Source: Acidobacteriota bacterium
Lineage (GTDB): Bacteria; Acidobacteriota; Vicinamibacteria; Vicinamibacterales; SCN-69-37
Assembly (NCBI GenBank): GCA_021824055.1
Contig: JAKALV010000226.1
Span: forward strand, 1-5,467
Direction: 5' to 3'
DNA length: 5,467 nt
Below are positions 1 to 5,151 of the stretch, one piece after another. Below the pieces are notes generated by a model. That model saw only the letters and a program-made list of their open reading frames with translations. It did not search any database and was not told the DNA's origin. The position numbers and the translations under genes are program-made. Every line of letters starts with the position of its first letter. The stretch's first letter is position 1.

Positions 1-1125
1 GTCGAAGTCGACGCGCATCTCGGCACTGCGGCCGTTGCCATACGGCGTGATCCGCTGAATGACGCCGTCAATGCGGGCATCGCGGTACTCCTCGGGGCCC
101 TGCACGGTCATCGAGAACCGCTCGCCGTCGCGCGACGTGCGCGTGCTGATCTCGGTGTCGAGCACGGCGACCATGCGCGTGCCGTCCGGCACGACGAATG
201 CGCCCGGCTGGCGCGTGGGTCGCCCCCCGTAGCCAGGGTCCGGACTGTAGATATCCCACCGCGGCTCCGGGGCCACCCGGCGGTAGTAGCTGCGAATCGT
301 GACCGCCCGCGGAAGATCGCTGTTGTCCATCTGGCGCGTGACCAGCATGCCGTCGCCGTTGTCCATTGGCTCGAACGTGACCTGGAAATCCGTGTTGCGA
401 TTGCCGCGTGACGACACCGTCAGCCGATCGCCGATGAACTCCGCGCGCGTGGCCGTGACGCGACGATTGTCCAGCCTCTCGTTGCGCGTCCGTCCATCCG
501 CGTCAAACGTCGTGCGCGGACCGCTCGATGAGCTGATCGTCACCGTGCGGCCGTTGCGGTCGATCGCCAGCGTGACGGGCGGCTGCAGCCGGTCCAGCAG
601 GTCCTGATACGCGCGGTCCCGCCGCCCTCGGGGCAGGTTACGCGTCGCCATGTCGGCGACGCGCTGAGGATCATCGCCCCGCGAGTTTTCGAGCTCATAC
701 GTGCCCGAGAGCTGTCCCGCGTACTGTTGCCCGCGGCGCGGCTGCTGCGGCCGCTGCGCCGCCACGGACGTGCAGCCCATCGTCAGGATAACGAACCCGG
801 CCAGCGCGGCCGTGTAGCGGCGCTTTCTGAGCGCCACCAGCAGGCCCACGAGCATGCCGGCGCCGGCCGCCCAGGCGAGCGAGCGATACGGATTTTCGCG
901 AATGGCGCCGTCGGCATACGCGGCGCCCGCCGCGACCTTGCGCCGGGTCTGGGCGACCGCGTCGGACAGGCGTTCCTGCGCCGCTTCATAGCGCGCCCGC
1001 AGCGCGCTCACCACGCCATCGGACCGGTCGGCCGACGTGTTCACCATGGCCTCGGCCTCCGCGACGAGCGCACGCAGTTCGTTGAGGATGTCCTCGGGAG
1101 TCTGCGCGGTTGAGGTGTGCTTCAT
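1..1125 (-). CDS. DUF883-like anchor domain fused in frame to an exported protein of unknown function (3' end beyond window)
   Basis: The frame is open from ATG 1125 to the window edge (375 codons, no stop). Residues 1-82 are charged and helical. Residues 77-103 match the C-terminal anchor of the DUF883/ElaB-YqjD family: an ENPYRS motif, then LAWAAGAGMLVGLLVAL, then RKRR. Such proteins are usually about 100 residues long and end here; they are inner-membrane, ribosome-associated tail-anchored proteins. Instead the frame continues into a signal-peptide-like stretch (104-123, Cys118 in LTMGC, or a signal peptidase I site near VAA-Q). A beta-rich region of unknown function follows (about 136-300). 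From 310 there is a domain starting FVVPDGT that resembles the middle of the neighbouring lipoprotein. The gene starts 7 bp after that neighbour's stop, with a modest AGTAGG-type ribosome-binding site. It could be a true fusion, a lost stop codon, or two overlapping products. The reading is certain; the function is not. Confidence 0.8.
   Translation of the reverse strand, partial: MKHTSTAQTPEDILNELRALVAEAEAMVNTSADRSDGVVSALRARYEAAQERLSDAVAQTRRKVAAGAAYADGAIRENPYRSLAWAAGAGMLVGLLVALRKRRYTAALAGFVILTMGCTSVAAQRPQQPRRGQQYAGQLSGTYELENSRGDDPQRVADMATRNLPRGRRDRAYQDLLDRLQPPVTLAIDRNGRTVTISSSSGPRTTFDADGRTRNERLDNRRVTATRAEFIGDRLTVSSRGNRNTDFQVTFEPMDNGDGMLVTRQMDNSDLPRAVTIRSYYRRVAPEPRWDIYSPDPGYGGRPTRQPGAFVVPDGTRMVAVLDTEISTRTSRDGERFSMTVQGPEEYRDARIDGVIQRITPYGNGRSAEMRVDFD
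772..879 (-). other. Junction between DUF883 anchor and signal-peptide-like segment; possible internal start at 837
   Basis: Codons 83-99 (879-829) encode the glycine-rich DUF883 membrane anchor. Codons 100-103 encode RKRR. Codons 104-118 (to 772) encode a second hydrophobic segment ending in a lipobox-like TMGC. If translation began at the in-frame GTG at 837-835, the product would start MALRKRRYTAALAGF, a textbook signal peptide with a basic n-region and a short hydrophobic core. ATG 855-853 is another in-frame possibility. Neither has a convincing Shine-Dalgarno upstream, so an internal start is inference only. Confidence 0.45.
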
Positions 1126-1132
1126 GACGGAC

Positions 1133-1939
1133 CTACTTTCGAATGGGAACGCGCACGTCGATCGGCTGATCGAGTGGCAGTGAGAGCACCGTGCCGCGCG
1201 CGTAACGCACTTGGGGACCCGATGTGGTGAGCACGACCACGGCGCCGGCGCCGCCGCCGATCGCCGTCCCGATGAGCGCGCCCTTCTTGCCGCCGAAAAT
1301 GGCTCCGAGAATCGCGCCGCCGGCGGCGGGGATCCCGATCTTCTTCGCGTCGTCGCCCTTCGTGGCCGCGGCGGTGTGTTGCACGCTCGCGGACAACGCG
1401 TAGGTGTCGTCACGGCCTGCCAGCGTAATCGACTGGAACGTGACGGCAAGACTGGCGCGCCCGCGCACGTTTCCCGATGATTCCGACGTGGTCACGACGC
1501 CCTTGACGATGCTGCCCGCGGGCAGGACGTCAACGCCGTCGATCAGTTCGGCTTCAGTCAGCACGGCTTCCACCGGATCATTGACGCGGCTCGAGTCCGA
1601 CCCGAGCGACGTCTCCAGGCGGGCGTGGAGCACCGTGCCCTCCGGAATCGTGTACTCGCGGAACTTCGCGGCCGGGGGCAGCGCCGGCGGCGCGTCCTTG
1701 GTCACCACCGCGATGTCCTCGATCTGATTGCGCGGAATCGCCCGCGACGTCCGTCCGCTGGCCACGCGCAGGTTCTGTCCATCCCGCGCCGTCAGCGTGC
1801 CCTTGACCACGCCGCCGTCCTGGCGCGTGACTTCCACGGGCGTGCCGATCGGCACGGTGTCGGGATCCGTGCGCCGGGTGCACCCGGCGACGGTCGCGGC
1901 CAACGCGAGCGAAATGAGAACGCGAACACCTGTGGTCAT
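1133..1939 (-). CDS. Glycine-zipper envelope lipoprotein with SH3-like and repeated beta domain
   Basis: The product is 268 residues from ATG 1939. Residues 1-20 form a lipoprotein signal peptide with lipobox VAGC, Cys20 being the lipidation site; residue 21 is Thr, so outer-membrane sorting by the +2 rule is plausible. Residues 33-79 look like a small SH3/Sm-like beta barrel (PVEV...GGVVKGTLTARDG). Residues 97-171 form a beta domain starting TIPEGT that is similar to the end of the downstream gene product. Residues 203-233 form a glycine zipper (GGAILGAIFGGKKGALIG, then a GGGAG stretch), as in YMGG/Rick_17kDa-type proteins that insert in or associate with membranes. The tail (247-265) has GTVLSLPLDQPIDV. 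An in-frame ATG at 1996 overlaps the upstream stop (ATGA), but it would add 19 residues before the signal peptide. ATG 1939 has a perfect AGGAGG and is chosen. It is the third gene of the operon; its exact role is unknown. Confidence 0.85.
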   Translation of the reverse strand: MTTGVRVLISLALAATVAGCTRRTDPDTVPIGTPVEVTRQDGGVVKGTLTARDGQNLRVASGRTSRAIPRNQIEDIAVVTKDAPPALPPAAKFREYTIPEGTVLHARLETSLGSDSSRVNDPVEAVLTEAELIDGVDVLPAGSIVKGVVTTSESSGNVRGRASLAVTFQSITLAGRDDTYALSASVQHTAAATKGDDAKKIGIPAAGGAILGAIFGGKKGALIGTAIGGGAGAVVVLTTSGPQVRYARGTVLSLPLDQPIDVRVPIRK

Positions 1940-1945
1940 CACGGG

Positions 1946-1951
1946 CCTCCT
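1946..1951 (-). promoter_or_regulatory. Ribosome-binding site AGGAGG deciding the lipoprotein start
   Basis: Read on the minus strand, AGGAGG ends 6 nt before ATG 1939. This canonical spacing decides between the ATG at 1939 and the upstream in-frame ATG at 1996, which has no comparable site. Confidence 0.85.
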
Positions 1952-1992
1952 GGTGAAAGAGCGAGGGAACATCGGGCACCTCTGCTGAAGGG

Positions 1993-2370
1993 TCATTTAC
2001 CGACCGGCAGATTGATCAGGTAGTTGACCTTGTCCTTGTTGATCCAGACGCGAACGTAGTCGCCGCCTTTCAGCATTTCCACGAGCGATCGGTTCGTGGC
2101 GGGGCGCTTGCCCTTGGCGATGGCGCCCATGTCCGCCGCGGACACGACGGAGGCGACTTCGCGCCCCACGACCTTGCCCCGCCGCACGAATTCGACCCAG
2201 CGCTCGGCGTCGGGCGCCTGCCCGACGGCCGGCGCCGGCGGCGCGGCGTCGGTCAACTGCACTTGATACGTACCGGCGGGCAGCGGTTTGCCGTCGGCGA
2301 CGACCGCGTGCGGCAGATGCACGGTGCCGAGCACCACGGCGAGCATTGCGAAGCGAAGAAATGGTTTCAT
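1993..2370 (-). CDS. Small exported protein of unknown function
   Basis: The product is 125 residues from ATG 2370, which has GAGG 6 nt upstream (2380-2377). ATG 2382 would add four residues (MRLI) and is a possible alternative start. The N-terminus MKPFLRFAMLAVVLG is a signal peptide, with cleavage probably after HAVVA near residue 25. The mature part begins with DGKPLPAGTYQVQLT, a pattern I associate with small beta-rich exported proteins of acidobacteria. A basic middle follows, then a C-terminus of alternating hydrophobic residues (YVRVWINKDKVNYLINLPV), suggesting beta strands. There is no lipobox Cys, no catalytic motif, and no Cys in the mature part. It lies 21 bp after the OmpA-like gene and 53 bp before the lipoprotein gene, so it is probably co-expressed with both. 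Function is not recognised. Confidence 0.8.
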   Translation of the reverse strand: MKPFLRFAMLAVVLGTVHLPHAVVADGKPLPAGTYQVQLTDAAPPAPAVGQAPDAERWVEFVRRGKVVGREVASVVSAADMGAIAKGKRPATNRSLVEMLKGGDYVRVWINKDKVNYLINLPVGK

Positions 2371-2391
2371 GATGAGCCTCATCTCAGGTAC

Positions 2392-4104
2392 CTACTCGCG
2401 TTGAAGGGTGACAACCAGCACGGCCCGGCGGTTCAACCGCCGGGTCTCTTCCCGCTCGTTGTCGAACTTGGGCCGTTCTTCGCCGTAGCTGACCGTGCGC
2501 AGGCGATCGCCGGACACGCCGCGGCTCACGAGGTAGTCGCGCACGCTCGCGGCCCGGCGTTCGCCGAGCGCGAGGTTGTATTCGGACGTGCCGATGTTGC
2601 AGGTGTTGCCTTCGATCGTGAGGCTCAGCGTCGCGTCGTTCTTCATCGCGTCGATCGCGCCGTCGAGCACGCGCAGCGCGTCCGGACGCAGCGTCGAGCG
2701 GTCGAAGTCGAAATACACGTCATCGAACGCGTAGGTCTTCACCACGGCGCTCGTGACCGCGATGTTGATCGTGTCCGAGGCGGTCATGCCGTCGCCGGGG
2801 CACGTGACGGTCACGGTGACCGGCACGGTGCCGGCCTGGGCGGGCGCCGTCCATGGCGTCACGCGGGCCGATGCGGCCGTGAACGTGCCGGACGCCGCGG
2901 TCCAGGCGTAGGACACGGCGCAGTTGATGGAGTCGGTGACGGTGGCCGTCACGGTGGCGATCTTGTTGACCTCGACGCTGCAGAGATCGCACGCGGCCTT
3001 GACGGACAACAGGTGCGCGGGCGGCGGCGGGGGCGGCGGCGCCTGTTCGACGGGCGCAGGCGGCGGCGGCGGCGCGGGCGGAACGAACTTGCGCACGCCG
3101 GGGTGATAGCCGAGCCGGATCTGCCAGTCCCAATGTGAGTCGTTCGCGTTGGATGCCGTGGCGGACGAATCGCTCTTCGGCAAGCTGAGACTCAAACCGG
3201 TGCCGACAAAGAAGCCCTTGCCCTGAAACAGCAGGCCCACGGTCGCGCGCGTCTGCGACTTGGTCAGCGACACCAGCGGCGGCATGCTCAGATCGGAGCC
3301 GACCAGCGAGGCGGTCGTAATGGTCGACGTGCCGACCGTCGGATGCTCACCGTTCAGTTCGCCGATCAGACGGAGATGGAACCGCGAGGGTGTTCCGGCT
3401 CCGACGCCCCACCGAAACGCTTTCGTCGGAATCTGAAAACCATCGGCGCTGCCGCGGAAGTTGTAGCCGCCGTAGCCGGACACCTCGAGCCGCTCGGCGA
3501 TCTCGCCGCTGGCGATCGCATCGAACATCACGTCCGCTTTGCCGGTACTCATCCCGTTGGCGGAATCGCCGGTCGGGAGCTTCACCATGCCGCGCACCGC
3601 AAACGCGATCGGATTCTCGCGAGCCTGTGACAGCAGGTTGATCTTGGTGCCGAGATAGAGGTCGCCGACGCCGGTGGTCCACGGCCGGTTCACCATCGGG
3701 TTGCGGTCGATGATGCCGCCCTGCGCCGGGTTATTGAAGAAGATCGGCCTGGTGTCGCGGTCGATGCGCGTTTGCGCGAGGAACGATCCGAAGAACTCGG
3801 CGCGTTTGAACCCAACGCCGATTGTGCCGGCAAGATCCGCGACGTTGCTCTGCCCCTGCACGAGATCGGTGCCGCGTCGATAGAGACTGAACGACCATTT
3901 GCCGCTGGGAAGTACTTCCGCGGTCGGCACGTACCAAAGCCCCGTGTCGCCGAAGAATGTCGTCGTGGCCGGGCGCGTGGCCTCGGCCGGTGGAGGGGTC
4001 GGGTTCTGCGCGGGCGCCGGCGTCTGCGCGTCGGCGACAGCAACGTAACTCAGCCCGAAGAGCAGGACCGCTGCGGAGATGAAGGATCGGATCAACTTGG
4101 ACAT
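2392..4104 (-). CDS. OmpA-family outer-membrane protein: N-terminal barrel, Pro-rich linker, Ig/PKD-like domain, C-terminal OmpA domain
   Basis: The product is 570 residues from ATG 4104. Residues 1-26 are a signal peptide (cleaved after ADA). Residues 45-335 have alternating aromatic/Gly beta-strand texture typical of an outer-membrane barrel. Residues 341-364 are a Pro-rich linker with runs of five and seven Pro. Residues 366-452 form an Ig/PKD-like beta domain carrying four Cys (372, 375, 395, 435). Residues 458-570 form an OmpA/Pal-type domain (VYFDFDRSTLR...YNLALGERRAASV...NRR), which in the family binds the diaminopimelate of peptidoglycan and tethers the outer membrane to the wall. Oddly, the usual HTD/HCD motif reads NTC (500-502), so the ligand Asp is Cys502, while the partner Arg517 is kept. 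The in-frame ATG at 4401 gives only Arg/Cys-rich nonsense before the signal peptide and is rejected. The ribosome-binding site is weak (AGG, about 10 nt upstream). It is the first gene of the operon. Confidence 0.9.
   Translation of the reverse strand: MSKLIRSFISAAVLLFGLSYVAVADAQTPAPAQNPTPPPAEATRPATTTFFGDTGLWYVPTAEVLPSGKWSFSLYRRGTDLVQGQSNVADLAGTIGVGFKRAEFFGSFLAQTRIDRDTRPIFFNNPAQGGIIDRNPMVNRPWTTGVGDLYLGTKINLLSQARENPIAFAVRGMVKLPTGDSANGMSTGKADVMFDAIASGEIAERLEVSGYGGYNFRGSADGFQIPTKAFRWGVGAGTPSRFHLRLIGELNGEHPTVGTSTITTASLVGSDLSMPPLVSLTKSQTRATVGLLFQGKGFFVGTGLSLSLPKSDSSATASNANDSHWDWQIRLGYHPGVRKFVPPAPPPPPAPVEQAPPPPPPPAHLLSVKAACDLCSVEVNKIATVTATVTDSINCAVSYAWTAASGTFTAASARVTPWTAPAQAGTVPVTVTVTCPGDGMTASDTINIAVTSAVVKTYAFDDVYFDFDRSTLRPDALRVLDGAIDAMKNDATLSLTIEGNTCNIGTSEYNLALGERRAASVRDYLVSRGVSGDRLRTVSYGEERPKFDNEREETRRLNRRAVLVVTLQRE
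3019..3081 (-). repeat. Low-complexity CCG/CCC tracts encoding the poly-proline linker
   Basis: Two GC-only tracts encode Pro356-362 (3019-3039) and Pro342-349 with one Ala (3058-3081), split by a short APVEQA-coding stretch. The plus strand is correspondingly G-rich, with several GGG/GGGGG runs. Such tracts are prone to length change by slippage, and seven consecutive Pro codons normally require elongation factor P for smooth translation. The linker probably gives reach between the barrel and the wall-binding domain. Confidence 0.8.
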
Positions 4105-4394
4105 TGACGAGAGCCTACCGGCCCGCAAGGTGCCTGTCTGCTCACTAGTGCACAGGGGGCACAGTCCGCACGTGGTGGACAAATCCGCCCGGCGCGGCCT
4201 GGCGCCGTGAGTTGCCAGGTCTGCGGGCCCTGCTTCAGTCAACCGACACTCCGCTGACCGTCGCCAGGTTCGCGCCGCGAGCCGTCCTCTTCCTCCAGGG
4301 CGACGCGTGCGAAAGCGGCGGCCACACCGTTCAGCGTCACACCGCCACCGCCGTGACCGCCCGTCCCTGCGGCGCGTGGTCTGCGGCGATCCAC

Positions 4395-4418
4395 CTGGCA
4401 CGCGCGCCTGCGTGCCAG
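4395..4418. promoter_or_regulatory. Perfect 9-bp inverted repeat with 6-nt spacer
   Basis: CTGGCACGC (4395-4403) and GCGTGCCAG (4410-4418) are exact reverse complements around GCGCCT. The repeat sits 91-114 bp before the BON start. No T-run follows on either strand, so it is not a standard terminator. A dyad operator for a dimeric regulator is one reading; an mRNA hairpin is the other. Which applies depends on the unknown transcription start. Confidence 0.55.
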
Positions 4419-4440
4419 TGTCTCAAAGTGAGCACAGGCT

Positions 4441-4459
4441 CTAGGGCGCGGCCGCCTAG
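4441..4459. promoter_or_regulatory. CTAGG...CCTAG inverted repeat
   Basis: CTAGG (4441-4445) and CCTAG (4455-4459) are exact 5-bp arms around a GC-only 9-nt centre containing the palindrome CGGCCG. Arms of this AT-bearing type stand out in such GC-rich surroundings. The right arm overlaps TAGTAT, the only -10-like hexamer here, so a repressor operator over a promoter is possible. Confidence 0.4.
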
Positions 4460-4474
4460 TATCGGGTAACAGTC

Positions 4475-4495
4475 CGGCGCGGATTTGCCGCGCCG
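4475..4495 (+). promoter_or_regulatory. 8-bp stem-loop immediately before the BON gene ribosome-binding site
   Basis: CGGCGCGG (4475-4482), loop ATTTG, and CCGCGCCG (4488-4495) form a perfect GC-only stem. It ends 2 nt before the GGAGG at 4498-4502. In the mRNA this would be a very stable 5'-leader hairpin next to, but not covering, the ribosome-binding site. Such a structure could stabilise the transcript, or tune translation by stacking against the ribosome. Confidence 0.55.
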
Positions 4496-4497
4496 AC

Positions 4498-4502
4498 GGA
4501 GG
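4498..4502 (+). promoter_or_regulatory. Ribosome-binding site GGAGG of the BON gene
   Basis: GGAGG lies 6 nt before ATG 4509. It fixes that start over the in-frame TTG at 4485, which falls inside the loop of the leader hairpin and would put Arg-rich residues ahead of the signal peptide. Confidence 0.85.
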
Positions 4503-4508
4503 TTACCC

Positions 4509-5096
4509 ATGTCCCGTTCACTCGTGGCAGCGCTCGGCTTGGCCGCGACGCTCGCCATCTCCACCACACCCGCAACCGCCGCGTCCACGTCAGGGACACT
4601 CGCCGATCAGTCGGTCAAGCAAACCGACAAGGTCCTTCAGGAGCGGATCGAGTACCGCCTGGAGGTCAGCGACCTGGTCGCCAAGTACGACATCAAAGTG
4701 AAGGTCGAGGCCGGAATGGCCATGTTGTCGGGCGATGTCGCAACGCTCGCGCAGAAGACGGAAGCCGGCCGCCTGGCCAAGATCGACGGGATCTCGATGG
4801 TCCACAACAACGTCACGGTCAATCCCGATGCCGACAAGACCGTGGCTGAGCGCACCAAGAAGGGCCTCAACAAGGCCGGCGAGGCGATCACCGACGCGTG
4901 GATCACCACGAAGATGCATTGGTTCTTCATCGGCGAGGATCTGCTGAAGGACAGCGAGATCAACGTGGACACCAACGAGGGGATCGTCACACTCAAAGGC
5001 ACCGTCAAGACCGCGGCGGGCCGGGAACGCGCGGTCGTGTTGGCCAAGCGATGTGACGGCGTGAAGAGCGTCGTCGATCAACTCGAAATCAAGTAA
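4509..5096 (+). CDS. Periplasmic protein with two BON domains (OsmY-like)
   Basis: The product is 195 residues. Residues 1-24 are a signal peptide, cleaved after ATA, with no lipobox, so a soluble periplasmic protein is expected. BON domain 1 spans about 42-106, with core strand KVEAGMAMLSGDV (Gly75) and end strand VHNNVTV. BON domain 2 spans about 127-195, with core INVDTNEGIVTLKGTV (Gly164) and end strand VVDQLEI. The linker (107-126) is basic. Length and architecture match OsmY (about 200 residues, signal peptide plus two BON domains); the lipoprotein DolP has the same domains but needs a lipidated Cys. BON domains bind anionic phospholipid or partner proteins, and OsmY is induced by osmotic stress and acts as a periplasmic chaperone. 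The leader carries stacked palindromes, suggesting regulated expression. It is divergent from the OmpA-like operon. Domain call is confident; stress role is inference. Confidence 0.92.
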   Translation: MSRSLVAALGLAATLAISTTPATAASTSGTLADQSVKQTDKVLQERIEYRLEVSDLVAKYDIKVKVEAGMAMLSGDVATLAQKTEAGRLAKIDGISMVHNNVTVNPDADKTVAERTKKGLNKAGEAITDAWITTKMHWFFIGEDLLKDSEINVDTNEGIVTLKGTVKTAAGRERAVVLAKRCDGVKSVVDQLEIK

Positions 5097-5150
5097 CACT
5101 TCACATCGGTCAGCCGGACGGACGGAACAGATCCGGCTGACCCACTTCAC
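5097..5150 (+). repeat. 8-bp direct repeats CACTTCAC flanking a stem-loop
   Basis: CACTTCAC occurs at 5097-5104, directly after the BON stop codon, and again at 5143-5150, directly after the stem-loop at 5108-5142. The two copies are exact and frame the hairpin almost symmetrically. This could be a footprint of a very small inserted element or chance. The 38 bp between the copies is too short for a known transposable element. Confidence 0.4.
5108..5142 (+). promoter_or_regulatory. Perfect 11-bp stem-loop between BON and C39 genes (candidate terminator or attenuator)
   Basis: GGTCAGCCGGA (5108-5118) and TCCGGCTGACC (5132-5142) pair exactly around a 13-nt loop. It lies 11 nt after the BON stop and 9 nt before the next start. 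No U-tract follows, so it is not a canonical intrinsic terminator. It may stabilise the BON mRNA end, terminate weakly, or restrict initiation of the peptidase gene, which shows no Shine-Dalgarno between hairpin and ATG. Confidence 0.55.
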
Positions 5151-5151
5151 G

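Larger units (their letters stand above)
4105..4508. other. 404-bp divergent intergenic region, no gene
   Basis: This stretch separates the start of the minus-strand operon (4104) from the BON gene (4509). The open frames crossing it give Arg/Cys-rich, low-quality translations without matching ribosome-binding sites, so I see no gene. It must hold the promoters for both directions, but no convincing -35/-10 pair is visible; the nearest is TAGTAT at 4457-4462, with no partner. It does hold dyads: CACTAGTG at 4143-4150 overlapping GTGCAC, an imperfect GTCC...CACGTG...GGAC at 4164-4180, a 6-bp stem at 4190-4207, and the three stronger ones listed separately near the BON gene. Confidence 0.75.

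Noticed and set aside
1..2710. GTCGAAGTCG occurring at 1-10 and 2701-2710 as a repeat
   Set aside because: Both copies encode Asp/Phe codon pairs in unrelated proteins; a 10-mer match of this kind is expected by chance and codon bias.
2263..3138. Long plus-strand open frame opposite the OmpA-like gene
   Set aside because: Arg/Gly/His-rich shadow of high-GC codons; the minus frame has recognisable domains throughout.
4190..4207. CGGCGC/GCGCCG 6-bp stem as a separate regulatory element
   Set aside because: Short GC-only arms arise readily by chance in this composition; mentioned only within the intergenic region.
4105..4401. 99-codon N-terminal extension of the OmpA-like frame
   Set aside because: Its translation is Arg/Cys-rich without pattern, and it would bury a clear signal peptide that starts at ATG 4104.
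4457..4462. TAGTAT as a -10 promoter element for the BON gene
   Set aside because: No -35-like hexamer at 16-18 bp upstream; kept only as a note in the intergenic entry.
5108..5142. Canonical rho-independent terminator
   Set aside because: The stem is strong but no T-tract follows on either strand, so it is listed as a regulatory stem-loop instead.
4590..5150. 186-codon minus-strand frame opposite the BON gene
   Set aside because: It is the antisense of a clear two-BON-domain protein and shows no domain or ribosome-binding site of its own.
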